The notes beneath the pieces were generated by a model, which saw only the letters and a program-made list of their open reading frames with translations, searched no databases and had not been told where the DNA came from. From Pseudonocardia sp. (GTDB lineage Bacteria; Actinomycetota; Actinomycetes; Mycobacteriales; Pseudonocardiaceae): a stretch of 64,000 bases of DNA. Shown here piece after piece: positions 6,606-16,900 of this stretch. The DNA lies in contig NZ_JAODNI010000204.1 of assembly GCF_025465255.1 (NCBI RefSeq), forward strand, positions 33,418 to 97,417, read 5' to 3'. The position numbers and the translations under genes are program-made. Each line of letters opens with the position of its first letter. Position 1 is the stretch's first letter.

Positions 6606-8114
6606 GTGACCGCACTTCCGTCGCCGACCGTGCCCGCCGCCCGGGCGGCCCGGGCGCCGGGCGCCGACGAGTCCGGGGCCGGGCTCGCGCGGAGCCCGTT
6701 CCGGGTGGACCGGGACCGCATCGCCGCGTCCCCGTTCTTCGCCCGGCTCGCCGGCGTGACGCAGGTGGTGAGCCCCAACGGTTCCGGGCTCCTGCTGCAC
6801 AACCGCCTGACGCACAGCCTGCAGGTCGCGCAGGTCGCCCGGGCGATCGCGGAACGGCTCGACGACGATCCGGTCGCGGCACAGCAGATCGCGCGGCTGG
6901 GCGGGTGCGACCCGGACGTCGTCGAGGCCGCCGCGCTCGCCCACGATCTCGGGCACCCGCCGTTCGGGCACCTCGGCGAGCAGGTCCTGGACCGGCTGGC
7001 CCGGGAGCGGCTCGGGCTGACCGACGGTTTCGAGGGCAACGCGCAGAGCTTCCGGATCATCACCACGATCGACCTGCACGGGCCCGGCCGGGAGGGTCTC
7101 GGGCTCACCGCCGCCGTCCGCGCCGCGGTGCTGAAGTACCCGTGGGCGCGCCGCGGGTATCCGGACCCGCACCCGAGCACCGCTCCCCTGCCGCCCCGCG
7201 GCGGCGGGCCCCTGCCGGACGCGCCGCACGCCGGTTCGGCGAAGTTCTCCGCCTACCGCACGGAGCTCGGCGAGCTGATCGCCAGCCGCTCGCCCTTCGA
7301 CCAGGTCATCACGCCCTGGCAACAGACCGTCGAGGCGGCCGTCATGGACACCGCGGACGACATCGCCTACGCCATCCACGACGTCGAGGACTTCCACCGC
7401 GTCGGGATCCTGCAGCAGGCCGGGGTGTCCGCGGAGCTCAGCGGCTGGGAGCGCTCACCGGCCGCCGGTCCGGGCAGTTCACTCGAGCGGCTGCGCGTCC
7501 GGATGCGGGAGCGGGACAGCTGGATCTTCGACGACGAGGCGTTCCGTGATGCGGTCGCCCGGGTGCGTGCGGAGCTCGTCGACGGGCTGCTGTCGATCCC
7601 GTTCGACGGCTCGATGGCGGCGGAGCGGGCGGTCGCGGAGTTCTCGGCGCGCTGGACGTCGAGGCTGGTGGCGGGGGTGCACGTGCTCACCGACCCGCCC
7701 GTCCGTGCCGCCCACGTCACCCTGCGGACCGAGCAGTGGCACGAGGTCGCGGTGCTGAAGTTCGTGCACCAGCAGTTCGTCCTGCGCCGCGCGGATCTCG
7801 CGTCGGTCCAACGCGGACAGGCGACGATCGTGACCGGCCTGGTCGGCGCCCTGCACGACTGGCTCGCCGACGCCGGGACCGAGAGCGCGCCGTCCCTGCC
7901 GCCGCGGCTGCACGACCTGGTCGAGCTGGCGCGGGGCGAGTACGCGGCACTGGCGGACGAGGGCGTCGTCGAGCAGCGTCGGGTGGGGGACCTCGCGCGG
8001 AGCCGGGCGGTCGTCGACTACGTGGCGTCGCTGACGGATGCGCAGGCCGGCGCCCTCCTCGACGTCCTCACGGGCCGCTCCGCCCGCCTCTGGACCGACG
8101 CGATGGCCCTGTGA
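6606..8114 (+). CDS. dgt: Deoxyguanosinetriphosphate triphosphohydrolase (dGTPase), HD domain
   Basis: Hydrolyses dGTP to deoxyguanosine and triphosphate, helping to control dNTP pools. The 502-residue protein has the HD-domain metal residues in RLTHSLQVAQVAR, the AHDLGHPPFGH motif, the EGNAQSFRI motif that is typical of dGTPases, and the downstream D in MDTADDIAYAIHD. GTG 6606 was chosen because a TAGCCT -10 box lies at about 6593-6598, giving a leaderless start; an in-frame GTG at 6579 would lie upstream of that promoter. In many actinomycetes this gene precedes dnaG, but dnaG is not present here. The gene ends shortly before a family I repeat. Confidence 0.93.
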   Translation: MTALPSPTVPAARAARAPGADESGAGLARSPFRVDRDRIAASPFFARLAGVTQVVSPNGSGLLLHNRLTHSLQVAQVARAIAERLDDDPVAAQQIARLGGCDPDVVEAAALAHDLGHPPFGHLGEQVLDRLARERLGLTDGFEGNAQSFRIITTIDLHGPGREGLGLTAAVRAAVLKYPWARRGYPDPHPSTAPLPPRGGGPLPDAPHAGSAKFSAYRTELGELIASRSPFDQVITPWQQTVEAAVMDTADDIAYAIHDVEDFHRVGILQQAGVSAELSGWERSPAAGPGSSLERLRVRMRERDSWIFDDEAFRDAVARVRAELVDGLLSIPFDGSMAAERAVAEFSARWTSRLVAGVHVLTDPPVRAAHVTLRTEQWHEVAVLKFVHQQFVLRRADLASVQRGQATIVTGLVGALHDWLADAGTESAPSLPPRLHDLVELARGEYAALADEGVVEQRRVGDLARSRAVVDYVASLTDAQAGALLDVLTGRSARLWTDAMAL

Positions 8115-8140
8115 CGCAGCCCTGCGACGCAGCTGCGCCG

Positions 8141-8187
8141 CCCGTGCGCGGAAACGGTTGCCCTGGCGACGATTTCCGCGCCCGAGG
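8141..8187 (-). repeat. Family I dispersed palindromic repeat, copy 3
   Basis: A 47-bp imperfect palindrome between the convergent dgt and uronate-dehydrogenase-like genes. The strong stem is GTGCGCGGAAA pairing with TTTCCGCGCCC, and the core is GGTTGCCCTGGCGACGA. Placed between convergent stops it could serve as a bidirectional terminator. Confidence 0.8.
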
Positions 8188-8196
8188 GGCGGAGCG

Positions 8197-8976
8197 CTAG
8201 AGGGTGAAGGCGCCGCCGACGTACCGGCGACCGGCCTCGTCGTGCTTCTCCTCCCGGGGGCCGATCTCGCTCGCGAAGATCTCCGCGTCGTCCTGCGGCT
8301 CGTAGCCGATCTCCCGTCCGCCGTCGAGGGACCAGACCCGACGGGTGTTCGCCGAGACACCCCAGACCGTCCGGAACCCTGGCTCCGGGCAGGCGAGCGC
8401 GGCCTCGACGAGGCGGGCGCAGTCGTCCGGGGAGAGCCACGTCGCGAGTCCGCGCAGGTCGTGGGGCCGGTCCGCGCACGTCCCGATCCGCAGGCAGACG
8501 ACGTCCAGGCCGTGCCGGTCGTGGTAGAGCGTGCCGAGCGCCTCGCCCAGCACCTTGCTCACGCCGTAGAACGTGTCCGGACGCGGAGGCAGGTCGTCCG
8601 GCATCTCGAGGTCCGGGTCGTCCGGCTGGACCTGGAACCCGACGGCGTGGTTGCTGCTCGCGAACACCACCCGCGGAACCCCGGCCCGGCGCGCCGCCTC
8701 GAACGCCGCGAACGTTCCCTCGATGTTGACGTCCCGGATCTCGGCCCAGTCCGCCTCGCCGGAGATCCCACCGAGGTGCACGAGCGCGTCGACGCCGTCG
8801 CAGGCGGAGACCATCGCGTCGAGGTCCGTGACGCTCGCCGCCACCACCTCGCCTCCGGGTGCCGGCTCGACCGGCCGGACGTCCAGCAGCCGCAGTGTCC
8901 GGCCCTCGCGCGGCATCCGGGCCTGCAGCATGCGCCCGATCCTGCCCGCCGCACCCGTGATCAGCACCGTCTCCAT
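8197..8976 (-). CDS. NAD-dependent epimerase/dehydratase, uronate dehydrogenase-like
   Basis: A 259-residue short-chain-type dehydrogenase. It has the N-terminal nucleotide-binding glycine motif VLITGAAGRIGRML and the pattern typical of Agrobacterium-type uronate dehydrogenase: VHLGGISGEADW, VFASSNHAVGF, then YGVSKVLGE with the catalytic Tyr-x-x-x-Lys, and LRIGTC. Uronate dehydrogenase oxidises glucuronate or galacturonate to aldarate lactone. Placement beside the xylose operon fits plant-polysaccharide sugar use. ATG 8976 has AGGA at good spacing; an ATG at 8982 would also read through. No uronate transporter or aldarate pathway gene is in the window. Confidence 0.8.
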   Translation of the reverse strand: METVLITGAAGRIGRMLQARMPREGRTLRLLDVRPVEPAPGGEVVAASVTDLDAMVSACDGVDALVHLGGISGEADWAEIRDVNIEGTFAAFEAARRAGVPRVVFASSNHAVGFQVQPDDPDLEMPDDLPPRPDTFYGVSKVLGEALGTLYHDRHGLDVVCLRIGTCADRPHDLRGLATWLSPDDCARLVEAALACPEPGFRTVWGVSANTRRVWSLDGGREIGYEPQDDAEIFASEIGPREEKHDEAGRRYVGGAFTL

Positions 8977-8982
8977 GAGCAT

Positions 8983-9005
8983 GATCCTGCCTGCCCGGCA
9001 GGATC
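8983..9005. promoter_or_regulatory. Palindrome upstream of the uronate-dehydrogenase-like gene
   Basis: GATCCTGCC (8983-8991) and GGCAGGATC (8997-9005) form a perfect 9-bp inverted repeat with a 5-base loop directly before the start codon. It includes the Shine-Dalgarno AGGA, so it could be an operator or an mRNA hairpin that hides the ribosome site. Confidence 0.4.
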
Positions 9006-9008
9006 GAC

Positions 9009-9056
9009 GCTCGTGCGCGGTTGTCGTCGCCCGAACAACGTTGTTCGCGCACAAGC
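9009..9056 (+). repeat. Family I dispersed palindromic repeat, copy 4
   Basis: A 48-bp palindromic element (outer arms GCTCGTGCGCG and CGCGCACAAGC; inner AACAACGTTGTT) in the divergent gap between the uronate-dehydrogenase-like gene and xylA. It lies just upstream of the xylA -10 box, so it may influence that promoter. Confidence 0.8.
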
Positions 9057-9067
9057 CCTTGAGGCGC

Positions 9068-9103
9068 TAGCCTCCGGGCATTAATTCAGGTTCTGCCTTA
9101 ATG
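9068..9103 (+). promoter_or_regulatory. xylA promoter -10 and ROK-type operator
   Basis: TAGCCT at 9068-9073 is a candidate -10. The AT-rich inverted repeat CATTAA (9079-9084) / TTAATG (9098-9103) with a 13-base spacer overlaps the predicted transcript start and ends at the Shine-Dalgarno GAGGAG. AT-rich half sites of this kind fit XylR-like ROK repressors, one of which is encoded as the third gene of the operon. Confidence 0.6.
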
Positions 9104-9113
9104 AGGAGACGCC

Positions 9114-10280
9114 ATGCCGACCCCCACCCCCGCCGACCGCTTCTCCTTCGGCCTCTGGACCGTCGGCTGGCAGGCCCGGGACCCCTTCGGCGACGCGACC
9201 CGCCCGGCCCTCGACGTCGTCGAGGCCGTCGAGCGGCTCGCCGAGCGCGGTGCCTGGGGCCTGACCTTCCACGACGACGACCTGATCCCCTTCGGTGCGG
9301 ACGCCGGCACGCGGGACAAGCAGATCGCCCGCCTGCGTGACGCGCTCACCGCCACCGGGATGACCGTCCCGATGATCACGACGAACCTCTTCACGCACCC
9401 GGTCTTCAAGGACGGCGGCTTCACCAGCAACGACCGGTCCGTCCGCCGGTTCGCGCTGCGCAAGGTGCTGCGCAACGTCGAGCTCGCCGCCGACCTGGGC
9501 GCGCGCACGTTCGTCCTCTGGGGTGGCCGCGAGGGCTCGGAGTACGACTCGGCGAAGGACGTCCGGGCGGCGCTCGACCGTTACCGCGAGGCCATGGACC
9601 TGCTCTGCCAGTTCGTGCTCGACCGAGGGATCGACCTGCGGTTCGCGATCGAGCCCAAGCCCAACGAGCCGCGCGGGGACATCCTGCTGCCGACGGTCGG
9701 GCACGCGCTCGCGTTCATCTCCGGGCTCGCGCATCCGGAGATGGTCGGGGTGAACCCCGAGGTCGGCCACGAGCAGATGGCCGGGCTCAACTTCGTGCAC
9801 GGCATCGCCCAGGCGCTCTGGCACGGCAAGCTCTTCCACATCGACCTCAACGGCCAGCGCGGCATCAAGTTCGACCAGGACCTGGTCTTCGGCCACGGCG
9901 ACCTGGTCAATGCCTTCTCGTTGGTGGACCTGCTCGAGAACTCCGGCTACGACGGGCCGCGGCACTTCGACTACAAGCCGTCCCGCACCGAGGACATCAC
10001 CGGCGTGTGGGACTCCGCGGCGGCGAACATGCAGATGTACCTGCTGCTCAAGGAGCGCGCGGCCGCGTTCCGGGCGGACCCCGAGGTCGCCGAGGCGCTC
10101 GCGACGGCCGGTGTTCCCGACCTGTCGACGCCCACGCTGGCACCCGGCGAGGGCTACGCGGAGCTGCTCGCGGACCGCTCCGCGTTCGAGGACTTCGACG
10201 CCGACGCGGCCGGACGGCGCGGCTACGGCTTCGTGCGGCTGCACCAACTGGCGCTCGACCACCTCATGCGGGCACGGTGA
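9114..10280 (+). CDS. xylA: Xylose isomerase
   Basis: Converts D-xylose to D-xylulose, the first step of the isomerase pathway. The 388-residue length matches class I actinobacterial enzymes. Visible hallmarks are FTFHDDDL-like sequence near residue 45, [12 protein letters not shown], the metal-site glutamate in [27 protein letters not shown] with its metal ligands, and [22 protein letters not shown] precedes the ATG. The stop overlaps a GTG in frame with xylB, so the genes are coupled. The ROK regulator downstream completes a self-regulated xylose operon; no xylose transporter gene is included. Confidence 0.97.
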   Translation: MPTPTPADRFSFGLWTVGWQARDPFGDATRPALDVVEAVERLAERGAWGLTFHDDDLIPFGADAGTRDKQIARLRDALTATGMTVPMITTNLFTHPVFKDGGFTSNDRSVRRFALRKVLRNVELAADLGARTFVLWGGREGSEYDSAKDVRAALDRYREAMDLLCQFVLDRGIDLRFAIEPKPNEPRGDILLPTVGHALAFISGLAHPEMVGVNPEVGHEQMAGLNFVHGIAQALWHGKLFHIDLNGQRGIKFDQDLVFGHGDLVNAFSLVDLLENSGYDGPRHFDYKPSRTEDITGVWDSAAANMQMYLLLKERAAAFRADPEVAEALATAGVPDLSTPTLAPGEGYAELLADRSAFEDFDADAAGRRGYGFVRLHQLALDHLMRAR

Positions 10281-10285
10281 CCGGT

Positions 10286-11677
10286 ATGGGACTGGTCGCC
10301 GGGATCGACTCCTCCACGCAGTCGTGCAAGGTCGTCGTCCGTGACGCCGAGAGCGGCGAGCTCGTCCGCGGAGGCCGCGCGGCGCATCCGGACGGCACCG
10401 AGATCGAGCCGAAGCACTGGTGGGACGCCCTGCAGCAGGCTCTGGACCAGGCCGGCGGCCTCGACGGCGTGGACGCGGTGAGCGTCGCCGGGCAGCAGCA
10501 CGGCATGGTCTGCCTCGACGAGCGGGGGGAGGTCGTGCGGCCGGCGCTGCTCTGGAACGACACCCGCTCCGCGCCGGCCGCCGCCGCGCTCGTCGAGGAG
10601 CTGGGGGCGCAGGCGTGGGCGGACGCGACCGGCACCGTGCCGGTCGCGTCGATCACCGTCACGAAGCTCCGCTGGCTCGCCGAGAACGAGCCCGCCAACG
10701 CGCAGCGCAGCGCCGCCGTCTGCCTGCCGCACGACTGGCTCTCCTGGCAGCTCGCGGGCGCACCCGGGCTGGACGCGCTGGTCACCGACCGTTCCGACGC
10801 GTCCGGCACCGGATACTTCGACGCCCGCGGCGGGGCGTACCGCAGGGACCTGCTGCGCCAGGGGCTCGGCCGGGACGACGTGATCCTCCCGCGGGTCCTC
10901 GGCCCGGCGGAGAGCGTCGACGGGCCGGGGTACCGGATCGGGCCCGGCGCCGGGGACAACGCGGGCGCGGCGCTCGGCCTCAGCTCCGGCGACGACGTGA
11001 TCGTCTCGCTCGGGACCTCCGGCGTGGTGTCCGCCCGCGGGACGCAGCAGGCCGCGGACCCGACCGGGACCATCGCCGGCTTCGCGGACGCGACCGGCGC
11101 GTTCCTCCCGCTGGTCGTCACCCTCAACGCGGCCCGGGTGCTCGACGCGGCCGCGCGGATGCTCGGCGTCGACCTCGACGAGCTGAGCCGGCTCGCGCTG
11201 TCCGCGCCGCCGGGTGCGGAGGGCGTCGTCCTCGTGCCGTACCTGGAGGGTGAGCGGACGCCCAACCTGCCGAACTCCACCGGTGCGCTGCACGGCCTGA
11301 CCCTCCGGAACGCGACGCCGGCGAACATCGCGCGGGCCGCGGTCGAGGGGATGCTCAGCGGCCAGCGGGTCGGGATCGACGCCCTCGCCGGCGCCGGGGT
11401 CTCGCTGAACGGGGTCCGGCTCATCGGCGGGTCCGCCCGCTCGCAGGCCGTGCGGGAGATCGCGCCGACGGTGTTCGGGGTGCCCGTGACGGTGCCCGCG
11501 CCGGGCGAGTACGTCGCCGACGGCGCGGCCCGGCAGGCGGCCTGGGTGCTGGCCGGGGGCGACGAGCCGCCGGCGTGGGCGGCCGCGGGCGGGACCGAGG
11601 TGTTCGAGGCACCCGAGACGGACGGCCTCGCCGAGCGCTACCGCGACGCGGCCGGGAAGTACCTGGACCGCCGGTGA
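10286..11677 (+). CDS. xylB: Xylulokinase
   Basis: Phosphorylates D-xylulose to xylulose-5-phosphate. The 463-residue FGGY-family kinase starts with the phosphate-binding [10 protein letters not shown], where the usual Thr of STQSTK is Cys. It has the sugar site [12 protein letters not shown], the catalytic Asp in [13 protein letters not shown], and the ATP-site [11 protein letters not shown] and LIGGSARSQ. The start is ATG 10286; a GTG at 10277 in the same frame overlaps the xylA stop as GTGA and would add three residues. The gene ends by overlapping the GTG of the ROK regulator by four bases. Confidence 0.95.
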   Translation: MGLVAGIDSSTQSCKVVVRDAESGELVRGGRAAHPDGTEIEPKHWWDALQQALDQAGGLDGVDAVSVAGQQHGMVCLDERGEVVRPALLWNDTRSAPAAAALVEELGAQAWADATGTVPVASITVTKLRWLAENEPANAQRSAAVCLPHDWLSWQLAGAPGLDALVTDRSDASGTGYFDARGGAYRRDLLRQGLGRDDVILPRVLGPAESVDGPGYRIGPGAGDNAGAALGLSSGDDVIVSLGTSGVVSARGTQQAADPTGTIAGFADATGAFLPLVVTLNAARVLDAAARMLGVDLDELSRLALSAPPGAEGVVLVPYLEGERTPNLPNSTGALHGLTLRNATPANIARAAVEGMLSGQRVGIDALAGAGVSLNGVRLIGGSARSQAVREIAPTVFGVPVTVPAPGEYVADGAARQAAWVLAGGDEPPAWAAAGGTEVFEAPETDGLAERYRDAAGKYLDRR

Positions 11678-12831
11678 CCCGGCCCGCACCCGCCGGGCCG
11701 CCGGCGCTCCGCCGGCACAACTCGGGGCTCGTCCTCAGCGCGTTGCGCGAGTCCGAGGGTGCCTCCCGGGCCGAGCTCGCGGCCCGGACCGGACTGACCC
11801 GCGCGACCGTCGCGACCCTGCTCGACCCCCTGCTCGCGGCCGGGGTGCTGGCCGAGGAGATCGCGCCGCCCCGTGGCGTCGGACGGCCGTCACGTCCTGT
11901 CCGGTTCCATCCGGACGGGCCGGTCGCGCTCGGGATCGCGCTCGACGTCGACTCGCTCGCCGTCTGCGCGACGGACCTGACGGGGCACGTGTGCGCGTTG
12001 CGGAAGATCGGTCGGGACAACCGCGGGAGGAGCGCCGACGCCCTCTGCTCGGCCGCTGCGGACCTCGCCGTCGACCTTCGCGACCAGCTCGGCCGCAGGG
12101 TCCTCGGCGCGGCTCTCGCGGTGCCCGCGCTGCTCGGGGACGGCGGGCCCGACGCCCGGGAGATCCTCCGCGCGCCCAACCTGCCGCGGCTCACCGGCGC
12201 CCGGCCGGGTCTCGCTCTGGCCCGTTCTCTGGGCGTGCCCGTGATCGTGGAGAACGAGGCCACCCTCGGCGCGCTGGCCCATCTCGGTGTGGCGCCGGAC
12301 TTCGTCGTGATCTCGGCGGAGATCGGGGTCGGCGGCGGGATCGTGCTCGGTGGGCGGGTGTTCCGCGGCGTGCACGGGCTCGCCGGGGAGCTGGGGCACG
12401 TCGTCGTCGACCGCGACGGCCCGGAGTGCGGCTGCGGCGGCAGGGGTTGCGTCGAGCAGTACGCGGGGAAGTCCGCCCTGCTCGTCGACGCCGGCGTTCC
12501 CGACGTCGCCGCCCTGCAGGAGGCCCTGAGCGGCGGGAACGGTCGCGCCATCGCCGCGGTCGGGCGGGCCGGGACGGCGCTCGGCGTCGCGCTCGCGTCC
12601 GTCCTCAACGTGCTCGACGTGCCGGTGGTCGTCCTCGGCGGGGTCTACGCGGAGCTGGCCGAGGCGATCCGGCCGGCCCTCGAGGCCGAGCTGCGGGCGC
12701 GCTCGCTGCAGCCCTCGCCGCCGACGGTGCTCGCGTCGTCGCTCGGGGAGGACGCGGCGGTGCGGGGGGCCGCGGACGCGGTGCTGGACGAGGTCCGGCG
12801 CCACCCGGACCAGCTCGTCGGCACCGGCTGA
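11674..12831 (+). CDS. ROK family transcriptional regulator (XylR-like)
   Basis: A 385-residue repressor with an N-terminal winged helix ([20 protein letters not shown]) and a ROK sugar-kinase-like domain. The ROK part has the zinc/signature motif [15 protein letters not shown] near residue 255 and the glycine-rich [15 protein letters not shown]. It starts at GTG 11674, overlapping the xylB stop by four bases. As the third cistron of the xyl operon it very probably represses xylA via the CATTAA/TTAATG site and is released by xylose; this is inference from context. Confidence 0.9.
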   Translation: MTRPAPAGPPALRRHNSGLVLSALRESEGASRAELAARTGLTRATVATLLDPLLAAGVLAEEIAPPRGVGRPSRPVRFHPDGPVALGIALDVDSLAVCATDLTGHVCALRKIGRDNRGRSADALCSAAADLAVDLRDQLGRRVLGAALAVPALLGDGGPDAREILRAPNLPRLTGARPGLALARSLGVPVIVENEATLGALAHLGVAPDFVVISAEIGVGGGIVLGGRVFRGVHGLAGELGHVVVDRDGPECGCGGRGCVEQYAGKSALLVDAGVPDVAALQEALSGGNGRAIAAVGRAGTALGVALASVLNVLDVPVVVLGGVYAELAEAIRPALEAELRARSLQPSPPTVLASSLGEDAAVRGAADAVLDEVRRHPDQLVGTG

Positions 12832-12840
12832 GCCTCGAGC

Positions 12841-12887
12841 GCGACACCACGCTGGTTCGATCACGCCAGCCACCAGCGTGGTGTCGC
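12841..12887. terminator. Bidirectional hairpin terminator candidate
   Basis: A perfect 15-bp inverted repeat, GCGACACCACGCTGG (12841-12855) and CCAGCGTGGTGTCGC (12873-12887), lies between the ROK gene and the convergent jetD gene. There is no T-tract, as is usual in GC-rich actinomycetes. A second, weaker pair GAGCTCGAC/GTCGAGCTC lies just downstream, up to about 12952. Confidence 0.7.
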
Positions 12888-12955
12888 AGTCGAGTCGAGC
12901 TCGACGTTAGCGTGGTTCGCTCATGATCGCGGCAACTCCCCTGTCGAGCTCGAAC

Positions 12956-13992
12956 TCAGACCTTCGCGAGATCGACCGTGCGGAGCAGCTCCCGGCCCAC
13001 CCACTCCTGGGCAAGGCGTCGTCCGGCAGCGAACGTGCTGCCGACCGAGCCTCGGACGGACTCCGGGAGCCAGGCGACGAGGGCCGGCAGATCCGCAATC
13101 GTCCGGGCCTTCGCGGGCTGCGGATGGCCGTGCTCGACGAGCAGGGCGTACAACCGCGCCGCCGGGCGGAGCTCCGGAAGCCCGAGCACCGCCGCGGAGG
13201 CTGCTCCCCTTCGTGCTATCCGGAGTCCCTCGACGTCGAGATCCCCGAAGTACCGCAGCTCGCAGGGCGGTACCGCAGCGAGCCCGGTGAGGACGCTCCC
13301 CAGATCGTTCCCGCGGCCGAGAACGACTCGTCCGACCTCGCCGTCCGGAGGAAGCTCGCAGGCGAGCGAATCGTAGGTGGCGATGTTCTCGACGATCAGG
13401 GTGACCGGGCCCGCACCGACCTCGTGCGGCAGCTGTGGGGTGGGCACGATCCGGCTGCGGAGCAGGCCCAGGCTCAGCCGTTCCTCTGTGGAGCAGTCGA
13501 ACAGGCGCCCGTTCAGCATCGTGAACAGGAGCTTCTCGTCGCCGGTCAGTTCCAGTGAGCGCTCCTGCGCAGGAACACCCAGTCGGGCAGCATCGTTCCG
13601 GAGGAACTCCTGTACGCCCCGAAGCAGAATGAGCTGATTCGCGGTGAGACGGCGCTCCCGCTCGAGCCGGTAGACCCACGAGAGCTTTGCGTGCCAGACG
13701 ACCTTCGACGCGGAAACGGGAGGTCGCGCCGTCGCCACGCGCGTGACCCATGAGGGCAGCGGGGGCAACGGGGTGCACTCCCAGCCGAACCCCGAGGACT
13801 CGGCAGGGTCACGACCGCCGTCTGTGCCAGCTCGTCGAACGCCTCTCGGAGCCGTGCGCGGCTGTTGTCGGCACCCAGCAGACTCGTGTCCGCGGCCAGC
13901 GCCGCCGACCACATCTGCTCCAGAGTGATCCGACTCGACGGTGCCTTTGCCACGAACGCGGCCAGTCGCGCGGCGAGCGGGGAGAGGCTCAC
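12956..13992 (-). pseudogene. jetD: Wadjet component JetD, DUF3322/DUF2220 (frameshifted)
   Basis: JetD is the Toprim-type nuclease subunit that cleaves plasmid DNA looped by the JetABC SMC complex. The gene starts at GTG 13992, overlapping the jetC stop as GTGA. The first ~63 codons read LSPLAARLAAFVAKAP through FDELAQTAVVTLPS. Near 13801-13803 the frame is lost, and the rest (SGFGWECTPLPPLPSW to the stop at 12956) continues in another frame. Adding one C (CCG to CCCG) restores a continuous protein of about 345 residues, normal for JetD. The second part holds the DUF2220/Toprim core (VTLIVEN, then RYFGDLDVEGLRI). It may be a true pseudogene, a sequencing error, or, less likely, programmed frameshifting. 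Confidence 0.8.
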
Positions 13993-16900
13993 AGCAGCGT
14001 GAGTACCGGGTCGTCCCGGTGAATCCGCGTGGTGTCGATCGCGCCCGACGGGTCCTCCCCCGCCAGCGTCCGGTCCGCGACCCGCACGTACTCCCGGCCT
14101 CGGTTCGCCGTGTTCCGCATCCGGATGATGTTCGGGAACCGGCCGACGGCCTTCATGTCCCCCACCCCGGTCAGGAAGATCAGCTGGACGCCGTTGGCTG
14201 CGGCGACCTTGCGCTGCAGGTCCAGGAACACCACGTAGTTCGCCTTGCCCAGCGGGTTGTCCAGCGGCAGCGCGCCGAGCCCGGGCAGGTCACGCCCGCG
14301 GCTCGTGGCACGGAGCTTCGCGACCATGCAGAACAGCAGCAGCGAGATCGTCACCTTCTCGCCGCCGGACCACTTCCGCATCCGCTCGACGGACACCCGT
14401 TCCAGGGCGAGCGCCGTCGACGGCTTCAGCACCCGGGCCCGCCAGTTCCCGTCCCCGACGACGGCGTTGGTCGCCTGCCACAGCAGCTCCTGACCGCGCG
14501 GGACCTCGGCGCCGCGGGCCGTCAGCGCGTCGACGAGCCGGGCGCACCGGTCCCGGACCACGGCGTCCGCCGTCTCGACGGCCGACCGCGGCCCGACGTC
14601 CAGGAACCGGTGCCCGGCCCACGCGCCGAGGCTCTCCGGCAGCTCGGACAGCGCCTGCGCCCGCGCCAAGGACTTCAGCGCCTGCCGCACCATGCCCGTC
14701 ATCGCCGTGACGACGACGGACTTGTGCTCCTCCAGCTCCCCGAGCCGGCCGCGCAAGTTCGCCGCGAACAGGTCCAGCTCCTGCGCCAGCGACGCGGCCT
14801 CCGGACCGATCTCCCCGGCCACGTCGGCGACCCGGAAGCGGTCCCGGACGGTGGGGTTGACCTCGGCGAACCGGTCCGCGGAGGCCCACAGGACGATGTC
14901 CCGGGCCACCTTCTCGACCGCCCCGCGGGCGCGCCGGGCGTCCGTGGCGACCGCGTCGATCCGCTGCCGGATCGCCGCGACGGCGCTCCGGACGTCCTCG
15001 ACACCGCCCGGATCCGCGGCGTCCGACAAATCTCCCGGGGCGACGCCCAGCAGCTCGGCCTGGTGGGTCAGCCCGGTGTGCCGCTCGTGGGCCTCCGCGC
15101 CCAGCGCCTTCACCGCCTCGACCTCGGTCCTCGCCGCCTCGACGGCGGTGCGCAGCCTCACCAGCTCCTCCTCGGCGGCCTCGGCGGCGGCGAGCGCGGC
15201 CGCCCGATCCGCCGGGATCTCCTCGTCCGCGAGCTCGACCTCGGCCGTGGGGAAGGTGGCGAGCTCGGCCTCCGCGGCGCGCAGCTCCGCCTTGGCCGCG
15301 CCGACGGATTCGCCGGCGCGGTCCGCGGCCTCCTCGGCCCGGGCCAGGGCCGAGGCGAGCGAGTCCGGATCGGCGGCCTCGGCGCTGTCCGCGAGATCCG
15401 CGGCGGACTCCCGCACGATCGCCGTCAGGCCCGCAACCTGCCCCGACGGCCCCTCGACGGCCCGGCGCGCCTCCTCGAGCGACGCGGCGAGCGCCGAGTC
15501 CGAGACCTCCCGGCGGTAGGCCTGCTCCGCGCTCTCGTACGCGCGGCAAGCCTCGGCCAGCGGGACCGGGACCCCGGACGCGGAGGCGAACAGCCCGTCC
15601 GGCTTCTCCTCGCCCCCGAGGGACAGGGCCTCCCGGGCCTCCCGGTGGCCGCTCGCGGCCCGGCGGACGGCGGCGAGCCGGTCCGCGGCCTCGGCCGCCG
15701 TGCGGCGGTGGCCCTCCTCCTCGGTGGTGGCCCGCTCGGTCGCCGCGCGGTGCACCTCGATCTCGGCGGGCAGCGCGCGGGCGCGGGCACGGCTCGGCTC
15801 GGACTGTGTCAGCCGGGCGGCGAGACCGGTGAGCACGGCACCGGCGAACGCCGCGACCCTGCGGACCTCCTCCTGGGTGGCCCGCCGCTCGTCGAGGGAT
15901 TGCTCCTGCTCCTCGACGGCGGCGCGGTCCGCCTCGACCCGCCGGAGGTCCTCGCTGATCGCGGCGAGCCGCGCGTCGGCGTCTGCGATGCGGGCCCGCT
16001 GGGTCTCGAGGGTGCCGGGCGGGCAGTCCGCGCGCAGGCCGCGCAAGCGCCGTCGCAGGTCGTCGTCGCGGTCCCGGAGCGCGGCGAGCTGGGCGTCGGC
16101 GGTCGCCCGGCCCGCGCGGGCGGACTCGCGGGCGGTGATCTCCGTGCCCGCGGCGGCGGGATCGAGGAGCGCCGCGGCGGGCGGGACCAGGAACGGGAAC
16201 GGGGTCTCCTCGCGGTGCGCGGAGTCCGCGACCGCCTGCAGGTCCGCCGTGGTCGCCATGACCACCGGCGACGTCGGCCGCAGGCCCGCGTCCGTCAGCA
16301 CCCGCTCGGCCACGGGGAGGTCCGCGGGGTCGTGCAGGAGCAGCCCGGCGGCCAGCGCGGGCGCGGCCCGGAGCACCGCGGCGTGTGCCGCGGCGGACAC
16401 GGACTCCGCGAGGTAGCGCCAGCCGGTCGTCGCCGCGATCCCCGCCGCCTCGACGGTCTCGTGCGCCCGCACGAGATCGAGCGTCGCGGGGAGCAACCCG
16501 GTGGTGGTGAGGGCGGCGAGCGAACGCTCGTCCTCGGCGCCCTCGACGGCCAGCTCCACCCGCTGCCGTTCCGAACGGGAGATCGCCGTGGTGAGGAGGT
16601 CCTCCAGGTCACCGGCCTCGGCGACCGGATCGATCTCGTCGCCGCCGGAGAGCGTGCGGAGGCGCTCGTCGCCCGCGAGCTCGTCGACCACGGCGCGCAG
16701 CCCGGCGGCGCGCTCGGCGTCCGTGCGGCGCCGCTCGGTCAGTGTGCGCCGCTCGCCTGCCAGCTCGTCCGCGGCCTGGACGGTCTCCTGGCGGCGTTCC
16801 CGCAGGCGGGGCCGCTCCTCGCGGAGCCGTTCGAGGTCCGCGGCCGCCTCGCGGTCGGCCGCCTCGTGCCGGGCGATCGCCGTGGCGACGTCCTCCTCCG

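Noticed and set aside
4425..7397. 990-codon minus-strand open frame
   Set aside because: Only its last ~190 codons are a TetR protein. The rest is antisense to the P450 and dgt genes and has the Arg/Val/Gly-rich composition of shadow frames.
12841..12952. The double inverted repeats after the ROK gene as a mobile element
   Set aside because: They lie between convergent genes and contain no ORF or target duplication. Termination is the simpler reading.
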